DNA of 64,000 nucleotides from Pithys albifrons albifrons (Eukaryota; Chordata; Aves; Passeriformes; Thamnophilidae): assembly GCF_047495875.1 (NCBI RefSeq), contig NC_092497.1, forward strand, positions 29,331,889-29,395,888, in the 5' to 3' direction. Below the pieces are notes generated by a model. It was not told the origin of the DNA, ran no database searches, and saw only the letters and a program-made list of their open reading frames with translations. How positions within the stretch are numbered: position 1 is the first letter of the stretch; each line of letters opens with the position of its first letter. The position numbers and the translations under genes were made by a program. This document shows, one piece after another, positions 34,151 to 49,100 of the stretch.

Positions 34151-37100
34151 TCTGCGGGGCAGGGCAGGTGGAGACAATAGTCTTTCCAATGGAAAATCCT
34201 GTTCTCAGGGGATCCTATCAGGATACAGCTCATTCTGAAGTGCCCTAGGTGACAATTTTTGACTCTCAACAAAGAACAAAACATTAATTCACTGTCTACA
34301 TTAGGTGAAAATAAAAGAAGTGGTGGAGGTGCCTGGGCATTGTGTATTGCAAAGCAGAGTGAGTTGAATGATTTTTTTAAATCATCATCTAGTAAGGACT
34401 GCGTTTTAAACATTAATCATTAAAATAGAACATATAAGTGATTGCCATTAGAAATACTGTTTTCTTTTTGCTTTTGGTGTACTGATACCGTGTAAGGCAT
34501 TGCATGATTCACTCTTGCTAGTCCAGATAAAATCAATGTATAAGGAACTGCTTGCCAAATATCAGTCATTGTTTTTGAATTACTCTATAGTTACTTTATA
34601 GTGCAGATGTGAAGTAACATGTAAGTTTAAAAAATCTCACTCATTATATAGAGGACGAAAGTTTTTTTTCTAGTAATACTTTACACAGACCTTCTAGAAT
34701 GAGTCTTTCAGCTGAGCACTAAGCATTTTGGGAATCTGCCATGAGGGTGGTTTAATAACTGAAGGTAGAATGGGATGTATTTAGTCTATCTGCCCCTTAA
34801 GCCTAAATCAAGCTTCTCCTACTAAATAGATTCAGCATTTCCACATGGAAAGACCCCAAAGAACCAGATTCATGAGGAAATAAAATAACTTGTGGCATAA
34901 TAGGCTTAGAAGTGAAGTGGCCAATATTTGATAATGTAGAAGCTGACATATTTCAAGGGCATACAGTTTTAAATTTGTTGTTATTACTAGTATTTATGTT
35001 GTTACTGATTTTGAAAGCACAGTTTTGTGCTTTAGCAGCTTTTAGTACACTTTTGTGTTTTAATAGCTTTCCATGAAGAAGTCATTGGTGTTTACTAAAT
35101 GTACATCTGAGCAAATCATTTAACATTGATAATGGGAGCACTTGCTTATTAGCTTGTGAGTGTTGCCTGTGTCCTGGTCACATGAAAATCAAAGGGAAAA
35201 AATTATTTTGCTTTTGTGAGGACTACTGCTGAGCAGTTTATTTGTGCTGTCATCATTTTTAAAGTTGAAAAATGGTGCTGGATGAGTTTCAAATTGTTGG
35301 TACTTGTGAGTGAGACTGACCCTTATGCGTTCAAACCCACGGAAATTGTGAGCTTTATTTGAAAGAAATTTTCAGAATCAGGGCTAAATCATAACCTTTT
35401 ATTAAAATCTCTGTTACATATGGAATTTTGTTATTGAAGCTTATTGTCTTCCAGGGTTTTTTATTTGCTTTTGGGATTCCATTATAAAAATGAGAGTGTT
35501 TATGTTTGCAGACATATTTCATTGAATATGTAATGAATATGCCTGAAATGAACTTTTGGAAAAGCTCTGAAAGCTTATACTGTTAGTGTATAGCACAAAA
35601 GAAGAACACCACTACAGAGGTCTGCAAAGATATCATCCATGGAGTACAAACAATTTATAGCTATTTGTGAGAAAAATATTGGAGACCCACAGGTCACCTT
35701 TGATACTATTACACAGCTACCATAGTTGTTCAGAACTGAGACATAGTAATGATGAGGTGATTTTTATGTTTTTTTTTTAAAGTATGAAGCAGTAGTCTAT
35801 AAACTTAACAGGACTTTAATTGTGAAATATTTCATTGAAAACTTGGTGGAAATGTCCTTGCATCATGTTTCAAAGAAAAGCAGAATTTTTCTCTACTTTT
35901 TCTCGACTTTTGCTGTTATTAGAGGTAGGGTATCTGATGCAATTTAGCTAAAGTTTATTTCTGAATAACTATGCTCTCTGATTTTTTTCTTTCTTGGCCA
36001 GCCTCTTCCAAAGTCTTCCTGGTATAAGGTCAATTTTGTTGTTCACTAAGAAATACAGAAAATGTAGGTAGACAAGAGAAATTAAAAAGAATGTGCTGAA
36101 ATTATTTGCTTATGGAGTGTTAGGCCTTGACTTTCTAAAGACAGGATCACAGAGAGAGCTATTTTTACATGTGTAATCCTCTTGATTAGTTTTAATCCTT
36201 TGTAGAATTTCTGCTTATATTTCAGCTCTACAAGACTGGCCCATTTAGGTATAATCACTTTTGTATATAGAGGTGAATATAATACTTTTTTTCCTCATTA
36301 GAAATAAACATACATAGTGTCTAAATTCTTCTTTCAATGTGTATTAAGATTCAGATGCTCTAAAACATTTAAATCATCAAATTGCATCTTACAGAACAAT
36401 TTCTGTTAATTGTAGTCATTTGTCGTAGTTCCAAACATTCAAGAATTATGTCTGTCTAATAAGAGCTACATTACTGTGTCCTGGGGGGAAGGGGGGGGGG
36501 AAGGCTGACAGGAGCAATCACAGTTAGTTGCCATTTATCTTATTCCAGGTGAACCCACTCTAATGTTTTTTAGTCAGAAAAAATTACTTAATCACAAATG
36601 GCTTCACAAACTTCTGTAAAGTCTTACTTGCTTAAGTCACTTCTTCAGTGAATAATCTCACTGGGAAATACTTTGTGTGAATAAACACTTCCAGGATGTA
36701 GTTTATTCCATACATGAAAACTTGTGGCAGTCTGCAGAAAGAATTTGCAATCTGTGAGTTCTGAAATACACTTCAAATAGGAAAGAAATGCTTCATACAT
36801 TGGCTTATGAATATTTCATATAAAACTAGAGTTGTTTGAGTTCCTTGTACTGAAATAATTTGCAAGTCCCATCCAAGGCTACATTTAAGATAAGTACATG
36901 TGTACTTACTTACTGGGACAGTCACATTTAACAGGCTAAATTTCTCTGGCAAAACTAAACACCAGAGAGGATGCTTTCCATGGTCATCACAGCTTTGGTG
37001 TTTGTGGATTTTTTAGCAGGACAAAATTTCCTCTAGAATGTAATAGCAATATATTTTTATATAGCAGACGATTTTTGTTTGGTTTTCTAATTTTGTATCT

Positions 37101-40100
37101 TGTATAAACTTGCTAATTAGAAAACATGTATGATTCTCATTTTCTGATGGCAAAAGAAACTTCCTCTGTCAGTTATCCTGGACTGGCCCAATATACTACT
37201 GCTCTGAATTGTTGCAAGCTTTGCTTCATTAAGGATTTAACATGGCCTCAATTCAGCCATCTGCTGTGGGTTTGGCAGGCCAACAGATCTGAAGTATTGG
37301 CAAGAGCTTTAGAAATTTCCCACATTTTTAAAAGTTAGGAAAATAGCTACCTTTATGAATAGATTTTGAATCATTCTCAGCAAAACAATGGTGCAGAAGT
37401 GGGGTAAAAAATGCATGTCATTCTCTGAAGCTCAGGGTCCCCTGTCTGCCTTTAGCTTTGCTGAAAGGCAATTAGCATTTCAACCAGCCAATTTGGTTAC
37501 ATGCTATGAAGTACTTGGGTTTGTAATTTGCTGCTTTTGCCTTGGTGCTGTTCAGAACTAGCTTTGTGTAATCCTCTCAAAGCACCTTTCTTTCCAGCGT
37601 GGTTATTGTTGCTGGTCTTAAATAACTAATCAGCAAAGAGATTTCCTTGTCTTGAACTGCAGGGTGCCTTAGAAGAATGAAAAGAAATACCCAGTTAATA
37701 AGGGAATGATTATAATTATTTGATAGTGATTATTAAATTGGGACATAGGTTAAAAGGTTTAGAAAGCCAGGGAAAGCACAGTGTATGATAAAGGTGGTAT
37801 AAGAAGTCTTTGAACCCAAACAAATTTTGCCTGGGGAGTTCTCTTCACTGTATAAATACTTTATCATGTGTTTTATTTCAAAATGGATTGCCCAGATTTA
37901 AGAGTTTAATTCACAGTGTAGATTAGAGTGAGGGCCCCATGCTAATCGTCTTCTTAAATTACACAAATGTATTTTTACTTCTACAGAAAGGAGTCTTCAT
38001 GGGGACTTTGTAAAACACAGATCTTTAATTAAGTCAACATTACTGCAATCTAAGGAAAATGAATACATTTCACAGTAGAAAAGAACTTCGATTTTAGGTA
38101 CATCTTAAACTTTTGTATTTAATAATATGCTTTCTTGAACTCAAGAAAATCTTGCTGATGCAATGATTCCAATAATTAGGCAACACATTAAAAACTCGTT
38201 TGGCTCTCACGTGTGCATTAACTTTTAAGAATCCACTGTGCATAGCAACAATTCTGTCTCTGTACCCAAAACAATGACATCTAATCCTCATCATGATGCT
38301 GTAATTTACTGTTCTATACCCTAGAGTTCTGGGTTTTTTTCTTGTAATAAAATTATCTGTGAACCACTACTGTGAAATACATTGTTGTATTAGTGGTTTT
38401 AAGTATGAAGAACGTAACTACTATACTGTAGAAGCCAATGATTTCTTTTTCTGATACATACTATTCATTCAAACCATGGCACTTCATTCAGAGTAAGTAC
38501 TAGGTATTTGAAGCTGTGATAGTTTTGTCCTCAGCTCCCACGATCTCAACATATGTTAATCAAGTGTTGAGGGCATGTGAAAAGCTCCAAAATTGCGACA
38601 CAAATGGAAATTTTTGTGAAACTTCAGATCTATACTGAAGTATAATAAGTGGATGTTTCTCAGTGAAGCCTGCAGACCTTTGTCAGCGGCATTTCTGATT
38701 CCATATGTTAAGAGCCTGATCCTGTGGCAGGCTCAGTCATGCAGTTACTGCTACAAGTGTGAGCTGAGAGTGCTGGGCATCTTAGTGGCTGGGTTGTTTG
38801 GTTTTGATTTAGTTTGGTGGTGGTGTTTTTTGTGGATTTGGTTTTGGGTTTTTTCTGATGTTTTTGTTTTGTTTGTTTGTTTTTTAATCTTGCTTTTTGA
38901 TGCAAAAAACAGTTTGAGAGAGGATATAAGTACTTACAGTTGTCTGAAGCCCTACTTGATGTGAAATACCTTTTTGAAAAGCAAGTGTTGGTTCTGGAAT
39001 ACTCTGTAAAATAATTTTGGTTAGTGAAACATGTCTGGTGTTTTATATAGTCTGATTAGGACTATGTGGCAGATGATTTCCAGTGTGAAGCTGAAAACAA
39101 TATTTACCTTTTGCTTAAATTTATACTGTATTCAGAGCAGAACTACTAATACCTTGGTTTTTACAGTATATAGTCAGACATGTGTATGGATAGATTCTTA
39201 TCAATTGCATGGGATGTGAGAAATTCTGCAGATGAAATCAGTTTTTTAAGATTGGGCAAACTCAATATCCTACTGGTGTCTTGAAATTGCTAATCAGCAG
39301 ATTTCAGCCAGATTTCTCTTTACAGACTTTGATCTCTGTTCTAAATTTAAAGTAGCCTTTATAGCTCCAGGTCGTTTCACTGGAGGTACTTTGGGTAAAA
39401 ATAATTGTTCTTAGAGCTAGTCAAAATTATCTTCTGGTTCTCTGTTTCACCTGCAAATTTTAAGGTAACTGCAAATGTTTGTTGAAGATTTGTGTTCTCC
39501 CTGCTTTTGGTTAGCAATCAGAAGTAGTGGATTCAATGCTTCTTGAGAGTTTTGCCCTTTGCTCCCTGCTCAGAATTGAAGAAGGTGGTTATTTCAGAAA
39601 ACCTTTTGCATTATTTGGCATAAGAGATAAAACTTGGTTCTCCAGTGATGATTACATCCTTTAGAACTTAAAATTTATGGATATAATTTAGATCCATTTA
39701 AATTCTTCTGAGAAAGTGAAAAGTAGTTGCCAGAAGGGTTGAGAGGGGTACTCTGGACTTAATACATTTTTTACCTCTTAGTGACCTTTGATAACAGGCC
39801 TCAGCTTGCTTACTGCTTTATGTGTTGGTTCCTGACTATGATACACCTTTCTGACTAGTAAATATAAATACTGGCAAGCATGTTAAGCATCTCTTCTTCT
39901 TTAGGATAAGATGTCTATATTGAAGGTTGCATGCCTTTTTCCAGAGAGGGTAATTGAATGAGCAAGAATTATCATGTGGCGATGTTCAGTTTACAGTAAA
40001 TTTTACATTTTCATTGACACATATGGTAATAGATAACAAGACTTTTTAAAAATTATTGCCGCAGTTAGAAAGTAAGTGGTCAAGGGAATAATTGACACAT

Positions 40101-43100
40101 GTCAGTGTCATTAATCTGAAATGCCGAAAAATCTTTTTAGTACCTGAGGTTTTACTGGGATACTATTCTGTCAGGACAGTAGTAGTGATTAGGGAGGTAG
40201 ACAGCTGAGACCAAAAACTTCAGGACAGTGAAAGTTGATCAAGGGATTTTCAGCACCTAGTAGTCTGCATTTGTGCTTTGGCTGGCACTTCCAATGTTAG
40301 TAAAAAGAAGGGGAATGATGGGCAGGTACCTGGCATGTCTGTGTAGTAAAGAGAAAGACAAAAAAACCCAGACAAGAATGGGAAGCAACAGCATCTGGTG
40401 ACACTGGATAACACCCACAGAAATTGCTGAGACAAACTCTCCAGCAGTTCAGGGCTGCACACAAAACAGTACTTGTGGCTTAGTGTAATTCTCGTGTTCT
40501 ATTTATCTTGAAGCAGGTTGAAGGCAAGAAAGGGATATAGGTGGATTTTATTTTGAACCAGTACCTTTGGGACACTCTCTCTTCCAGACTTCACAAGAAC
40601 GAGAGGCTTACTTACTCCACATCTAAACAAAAGAGCCAAACCAAAGAAGTAACCACAACCAACAGAGCAGGCTCAGATAATTGTATGGCCAGATTTCGCG
40701 AACAAAGATTTGGGCAGGGCTCTTCCCACGTGGATGTACCCTTCCAGCCTATGCAGTGGTTTTTTTAGGTGAGGCACAGCGTGCGCAGAACTGGCCACAC
40801 CGTTTAAGTCCTGAGGTCCATTTGCCACGGCCGAGCGAGCTTGGACAGTGACAGTGAAGTCCTCCGGACTGTCACAGCACCCGGTACTGACTGGGGCTGA
40901 CCCTGCTGAGCATCTGAGATCTGATGGGGTCGGGTGGCAGGGAGGCATTTACTGCCAGAGGACAGTCCCCACTGAGACTCGAACTGAGGTCCTTGGGATT
41001 CAGAGTCCAGAGTGCTTTCCTTTACGCCTCCAGACCGCCCTCAGGCTCAGGTATTACCCACTACCCATATGCTGGGTATCGCAAACCCAGCTGTTGTGTC
41101 CTCCTTTGACTATGTGTGAACTATGGGGACTGAAGCAAGGAAAAACGCAGTCTGAAGTAACATATTTCTCTCTCATTTTGAGATCTTGACAATACAGAAA
41201 GGAAAAGTTTAGTAAATCAAAGTTTTATGATTCCTGCTGCTTTCATAGGTTATTCTCCAATACTGTTGTAAATGTCAATAGTTCTGAGAACGCCTAAAAT
41301 AAAAATGCTGAAATACAGGGCTTTAATATGTTTCTACAACATGTGCAGCAGCAATGGCTGTGACCTTGTGAAACTCCTCACTCTGTGCTGTTCCTGTGTA
41401 CTACGGAGAATCTCCTCTTTACATATGAAAGAGCACATGTATCTGCCTCCCATTGTATTCAGCCAAAGATGCTGCTGGCCGCTGACATCTCGCAGTGAAT
41501 AGACTTCTCTCTGGCAACCATTGATAGCTGTAATGCTGTACTCAATGCAAAGTGCTAGGCATGCCACTTTTTTAATGTCCTACTTGACTGGATATTTGTA
41601 ATCACGGGGAGTAGCCATGAGTTGACGAGGACAGGCACTGAAAAGTGCATTGACCTTTACACTTACTCTGCTCCTCTGTGTTCGTGCGCTCTAGAAATAT
41701 GCAACAAGCTGTGCAATGATAGGAAATGGTAATGGAGCTGTAGCTTCTGGGTGGGAGAGGTGCTCCTCCAGCAAACCTGCTTGTTGGTTCTTCTGTAAAT
41801 AGCAGTGACAAGTCTGAGGTAGAGGATACTTAATCCCTTGTTTCCATCTGCTTCTTTGTTAGTGAATTCCCCTTTATTTTGCCATCTGTATTTCCTGTCT
41901 GGTATTTTACACGCATTTAATTTCAGATTTTTTGTCTGGAATAGCCCTTTGATTTCCTTTCTTGATCTCTGCATACTCCACTAGTCTATAGATACCCTCA
42001 TCATTCAGTGAAAACAGCCAGAAAATCTTTCCATTCTTAAGTGTTTAGATTTATTAAGTGCAGAAGCCAGTGTAAAAAGCTGCAGAAAAGATCTCATTCT
42101 TTATAAACTCTGAAATCTTCATCTGAAATTTGTTCCAGAGACTGGGAAAAGTAAGCTAATCCTGTTGATTCAGCTGTTACAACATACATCCGTGTCATAA
42201 GCCTTCCTTGGTTCCAGCTGGGCAAAAGATTGAAATGATATTCCACATATAAATTGTGACAGTACTGTAGAAATTGCTGTGTGGAGTCAGTACATGGCAC
42301 TACACTAGGATTCTGTGTTTTAGTGGAAACCACAAATGTGCTTCAGAAAGTGTCAGACTAAAGGAAGAAGTTAAGGATCATGAGTCAGAATTCTGAGTTA
42401 GGTATTTTTACCTTTTTTAAATTATATGGTTGAAAAATGGGACCATTAAAATGTCTACTTTATTATTTGAGAGGTACTTTCTTTTGGTTTTGATGCCAGA
42501 AACTTTTATTATAAACCACTTAGAAAGAACAACTAAGCCTCAGTATGTAGCACTGTTCTAAACTACCTCTGATACTACAAGTAATTATTTGAAATGGCTC
42601 AAGTCAGAACATGGTAACAGCCATAGTTATCCCATAGACTTGTACATACTCTTAAAATGTATGATATTCTGTTGCTTGTTGCTGTTATAAAAACCTTTCA
42701 GTGACTTTGGCTCATTCATGTACTTTAACTAGATTATCTCGAAATTGTGGGTGGAGAGAATTGAACTCAATAGCATTTGGCTGAAGCAGAGCACTTAATC
42801 ACCAGCTTAATTTGAAAAAATTACAAATTAAAGTCACCAGTGGTATAATGGGGTGAGGGAGATGGGGAAGAGACCTCATGCGTAATCCCTGATCTTGCAA
42901 AGACTTTTTTTGACCTCTATGCAACACACTTAATGAAGAACAACTTGTGTTCCCATATAAATTCATGTAGCGATTTAGTGTACCGAGTGAGTTCATATTC
43001 AATAAAGTAAATTACTGGGACCTATTTCTTTTCAGCTGTTTGAATAAATTTGTACTGCATTCATTCTCTAAAAGTCTTGATTTGTGTTATTTTTGTTTAA

Positions 43101-46100
43101 AAAATAATCATGATTTTCAAAGCTGAGTTTTTATTAAGAGAGTAAAAACTACTTCTGGCAGGCTGTGCAAAGTAAATCTTAGTACAAATAACATAATAAG
43201 GAGGAATACACACCAGTTAAATAATTGATGGTATGCTTGTGAAACCTCTCTTGTTCTGCAGGAGTAATCCTATAGTTTTAGAACGCTCTCTAGTAGAAGT
43301 AATAGAATTCAAGTAATTCTAAACTTTGTAATCTTGCCTTCAAGGATCATGTTTTCAGTATTATTTACTAGAAGCATGTGCTGTGGGAAGATATTTGCAA
43401 AGTCTATGACAAGGTAACTGCTGAAGCTAAAAGGTCAACAAATTCCTCAGTTTAGTATGGATGATGCCTGCTTCTGCAGGCAGTGTAATTGTCCCAGAGT
43501 TTGCAAAGGTTAGACAACTGTTCTCTTTCCAGCTTGAAGGTTTGTGGGTTTTGTTGTTTTGGTTTGTTTTTTATTTCCAGAGCAGTTCCACATAAAGCCA
43601 GCAAAAAAGATCGTGCTAATTAATACATGTGGAAATACTGAAAATTTTAAATCTCAGGGGGGTAATGTATATATGTTTTTCTTCCCACTGTAAACATTTT
43701 CTGCACTAGAATTGCTAAGTAAATAGATCTGTGGGAATGAAGCATTGTTCCTGGCAGTCTGCTACGCACTGAATTCTTAGTAAGAGCCATGGATATCTTG
43801 ATGAACTATGTTCATGGTAATAAAAGTTTACAGCAATGTAAAGCAATGCAGTAAAACTATTTTACTGTGTGACATTTTTTCCAGAAATAATAAACCATTG
43901 TTCAAGTAGGTGATAAAATGGATAGTTATTTTCATGGAGAAAATGGTTTGTCCTGATTTTTTGTACTTTGTTTGCTTGCCTGTTCTGTTTGTGATGTTCA
44001 TAAGATCTAGGTAAATTTACTGTTACAAGTAGTTAAAATCAGCAAATTTTGTCAACCCACCCGTCATTGCTTGTACAAATTCTGAAAGTTACTGGTAGTT
44101 TTCTTGACTCTACTCCAACTTACATTTCCACTTCATTAATGTACCATGTATGTGAATTATTTCTGTTCTTTATCTTGCCTGAAAGAAGTTTTATTTCAAG
44201 TCCCAGACAGAATTTGTTGTAACATAAATCAAAATCTTGAAGTCTTTCTGAAGCTGAATTCAGTGGTCTGAAGGCTGTGTTGTTCTCTGTTCAGTGCAGA
44301 ATTAAAGCTACCTGACTGCAAACATAAATCATTCAGACTCTGCTGGATCTTGAGTGTATTCTGATCAAATTTGACACACATCTTACAAAAATATGTTTGA
44401 ATGTACTCATGACATTTGCTACTTCAGTGTTGATTTATTACTATATATTCATAATTGTCACTTGTAAATAGTGAGAACAAGTGCTTTGCAAACATTGAGC
44501 GTTATTGATATGCAAATATTATTCTATTGTGCTCTACACATCTTATACAGTTGCCAATGACCAGATTTGTCTGATAATCATAGCACATGGAATTATAATA
44601 TTAAGCAAAGTGACATTTTATTTATATTTTGATTATACAATATTGCTTTTATCTTTTGTACAGAAATTTAAAAAAGTAATACTGAAAACAGTGACCACAG
44701 ATTAAAAGAAGCTTGATGAAGGAACTAATTCAATCAGACTTCTCTGTTGTAATGTTTTTTGGTGTTTAGAGCATAACTTCCTTCTTTTGGTTTGTACCCC
44801 AACTACTTAGATCCACATGACAGAAATCTGCTCCATCTACATTCTCAGTTCTGGTCAGCACTGTGCAATATGAGTCTCTGCAGGACAACGCAGCTGTTCT
44901 AAATTTCTTGTGCCAAACCCTCTTAAAAGTGCATCTTTCACAAGATCAGTACCTGGTGACTTCACAGGGACTTGAAATTGTATTTTATATCACATAACTA
45001 GACCCTAGTGTAAGACTAATGAACCACATTAAAGTTTTCATATCCTGACAGTAAAGAAAACTAGACATTGTGCAGAAATGAAAAAAAGGGTCTGGCTATA
45101 CAAAGGTTGCAATAACATTAAAATGTTCCACAGTGATTCTCTGTGGCAGGAAAAGTTGAAAGGAGAATGGAATAAAAAAAGCGTGAGAAGACTCTCAAGT
45201 AAATATGCAAATATGTAAGAACATTTCATGGTCCATAAGATGGTCTGTGAGATGGCTGCAAATATTGAACCCTTAACCCTTCTTCTCAATCCATATGTGT
45301 TTCTAAAGACAATCTAGAGAGCCAAGAAAGTAGAAGGAAAACTGTCAACCTTGAAGTTGAATGAGAATAAAAACTGTTGTGGCAATGTAATTTTTTTTCT
45401 TAAAAGAAGGAAATTATTACTCCACTTTAAAGAAGTTGATGAATACTATCTAGAAAACCACTAGGTGAAATTATGAAAAATAGGTTTATATATTTAGATA
45501 ATTATGTTTTCTGACTTGATTATAGTGAAGACCTGTGTATGTTTTAATCTCATTTTTGAAACACAAGACAATCGCAGTATTTGAAGAGTTGAGAGGGGTC
45601 GACTGGATTGATAAGGTCAACCATGAATGTTTTAGGTATTTTAGAGTCACAATTTATTTTTAATTTGTGGTTGTGTTTTTTGTTTTTTGTTTTTGTTTTT
45701 GTTTTTTTTTTTTTTTAACAGGGATGCCCTCTGCTTCTTTATTGGTTAATTTGCTTTTAGCATTACTTATTCATTTCACATCTGGAGAAACAGAAGTGAA
45801 GTTCAGTGGACAAACAGAATTTGTAGTCAATGAAACAAGTACAACTGTTATACGTCTTGTAATTGAAAGGACAGGGAAGCCTGCTAACATCACAGCAATT
45901 GTGTCGGTAAGAAACTATGGCAGTTACATTCTCAGTAACTATAGATATCTTTCTGAAGAGCTTTTGGGAAGTGCAGACTCAGATACATGAAAAGTAGTTG
46001 CTGGTATGACTACTGATAAATGAGAGCCACAAAAATACCTTTTGTACTTTGTTGCCTCTTCTCTGAACTGGTGATTTCAGTGTTCTCAAATGAAGAACAG

Positions 46101-49100
46101 CCTTTTTCACAGTGGTTCACCCAAACCTTTAGTGCCTATGAGGATGATTCAGGTGTGGCAATCATACTGGTTCAGTTGGTTCTCTCTATTCTTCTCAGTG
46201 TCCAACTATAAACTTTATCTAGACTCTGTGGTTTTGACCTGCCTTTGTAATCTCTCCTCTAACCACCTTATGTACAGAGTACTCAGGGGGATTTTATTCT
46301 CTTGATTGAAAGGAAAGGAGGACATAGAAGACTTAATCTTGTAAATTTTGGCAATCAAATTGTTAATCTAGATTGAATGCCTAGGCTGCTTCGAGTGCCT
46401 AGAGTGAAACTGGAAGTCAGAGAGCAGTTAAATCCTGAGGTAGGATTGATTCATGTAGAGTATTACGAGGTGTGCAGATCTGTGCTTCCTGTGCAGGAAA
46501 AACCTTTTTATGCTGCATTATGAGAAAGATACCCAGTTGCAAGGAAGTCATAAATGGTTCTGAACAAAGTGTTTTGATTGTTTTTTCTCCCCCCCCTCCC
46601 CCCCACTTACTCAGCATGAGTGCAAGGGGTTATTATCTATGTACCTTCTGTCCAGAAATTAAACTATATGACAGCAGGGAAAATTGTGGAAGGAATTATG
46701 TGCAAAAAACAGTATATGAAGTCTTTTCAAATAAGTCCAGAATAATATTATAGAAGATATTAGGATAAGAAGACAGTGACGTTTGGTTGTGTATTTATTG
46801 CAGATTGATGGAGAAAACACAGGAGACTTTTTTGACACATATGCAGCCGCATTTATACCTGACACAGAAACAAATCGAACAGTGTATATATCTGTCTGTG
46901 ATGATGATCTTCCAGAGGCTGATGAGACTTTCACATTTCACTTGACACTACCAGTAAGTCTCATTTCTTCAGTTTTACTGTGCCTCAGGACACAGTGGGT
47001 AAACTGACACAAATGAATGGCATTTAATGGACTTCAGTGAAGTCCTACTGCTTGTGAGCAATAACAGGTAAGAACTAAAATATGGAACCTAACCAGGCTA
47101 GTGCTTACTGCCCTTTAGGTTTTCCATTCCTGTGGATGTCTCTGTGGGATGTTGCTGTGCTATGTAGACACAGCCTGACTCTAGAGCAGGCGCTGCATTC
47201 AACTGTGGACATTTGAAGGTGTACCAGAGCCCAGAAGAGTTAGATTGCTGTTTTCCTGCATAGACTGGAGGAGAGGGTTGAAGTAGCAGAAAAAGAGGAT
47301 GACTTCCAGTCCTCCAGAAGCAGAGATTCAGTGAGACTTACATGAAACCAAACCAACAAGTTTATAAATACTTATCTATAAATGTCTTCATATTGTTTTG
47401 TCCTGCAGGAGTTATGGTACAAGAGATGGGTCCATGTTGATATTTTTTAAGCCAACATACCTTGATTAAGTAAGATGTCAGTTAAGACAAATTTTATATT
47501 TCAGTGCCAATTATTACCCACCTTGGGATATTTTCAGTGAATATAAAAATGCATATTTTCCCTTCCTTCTTACTTTGATTTGTAGGTGTAGCTTAATTTC
47601 ATAATGCTGTAAAGACCTGCTTCTTATAACTGATATCCCAGTATATCCTTTAGGTGGTATCCCAGTATAATAGCTTCAAAGTTTCATTTTTATACAAATG
47701 TGAGGGAAAAAAGAACAACTTAGGAATTCCTGGCAATGCTAGATGCTTCATACCTAGTTTTCTATTTCTATAGTGTCATTAATAATTGTCAAACTATCAT
47801 TAATTACTTGCAAAATTTGTTTCAAGCGCTTTGTTGCTGTCTGTACAGTGTATTTCCTCAGTAATCGGGAATTATTTTGGTGCATTCTATTGCTTTAGAA
47901 TTTTTTCATTTTAATATATAATAAAAAGACATATTTTTGTAGGCTAATACCTATCCTTAAAATACAGTAAAAACAAAATGTCTACTTTTTTCTGTAGTTA
48001 ATGTCTTATTTTGTTTTTAATTGCAGAAGCCATCTGCAAGGATAAAGCTTGGCTCACCCAAATCTGTCACTGTAACAATCTTGTCAAATGATAATGCCTT
48101 TGGAATAATTTCTTTTAACATGGTATGGCTTTTTTATGGTATATGTAAAAATCTTAGAAAACATAAAGGTGAAATTGTCAAATATGCTGGTTCGTTATTT
48201 AGCTGAATTCCCTGAAAATTAATTGGTGTTACCTCTCTGAAAACATCTCTAGAGGTAACTCATACATATGTATATAATTAATGCATATATACAGCTTTAA
48301 TATTTCTATGCTTTTAGGTGTTGAGATGTTGTCTGAGACCCTCACACTTGGATCAGTATCTATGTTACTCATATGAATACAAAACTCAAAAATTGTGCAG
48401 TCCCACTGCCCCTCATCTATAAATCAAGAACTAAATATAGTATGGAAGAAGTGAAGAGTAATACCATAGGAAAGATAAAGATGCAGCTTGCAAATATTAA
48501 GAATATAAATATTTTTCTCATCTTTAGTGAGCCGTTTTATATTTAACTTTCAAGCTGGGAGCACCATCATATATATGTGTACTATAACACCTTCTGTGAT
48601 GAGTCAGTAGTGACTCTAGAGGTGTGGAGGATATTTGCAATGATAGAGAGTTTTTGTTAGTAGAAAGAGACTGTGCTTTGTTGCCAGTATTATGGCAATA
48701 TAATTTGCAGAGGATTTCCCAGAAAAAAACTAATGTGAGAATTTTTCAGCACCACAGTGCTAAGCCATGCTGCTCCCTGAATTGCTGTAATTCTTTGAAA
48801 TCTTTCAGCTACAACAGTTTGAGACAGAGTCCTTTATCTAGTTATCTAATAAATGACTTTTTAATGGAGCAAACCTATTTTTAAGAGGGTTAGGAGCTCT
48901 TACAAATACAAATGCTCATATGCCAATGCTTGGTGTATATTAACCATGTCAATTTACAAAAAACCCCCAAACAAACAGGAAAACCCACTCTGCATGCATA
49001 ACATGATAATTTTTTTATCTGAAATCTTTCAAGCTTTGTATTAGCTGAACTAGTTGGTTGCTAGGAAATGTATGCCAGCAGTGGACTGGTTTGCAGATTG

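Larger units (their letters stand above)
33971..45721 (+). other. ADGRV1 intron 1
   Basis: 11.75 kb, AT-rich. It contains a short G-run (36483-36500), a T/G-rich stretch (38790-38890), a GC-rich block with a tRNA-like sequence (40530-41110) and a T/G-rich tract (45670-45716) that doubles as the acceptor's pyrimidine tract. Otherwise no genes were seen. Confidence 0.8.

Noticed and set aside
33736..34413. 225-codon minus-strand open frame overlapping ADGRV1 exon 1
   Set aside because: Antisense to a supported exon, no family resemblance, and mixed composition typical of chance frames.
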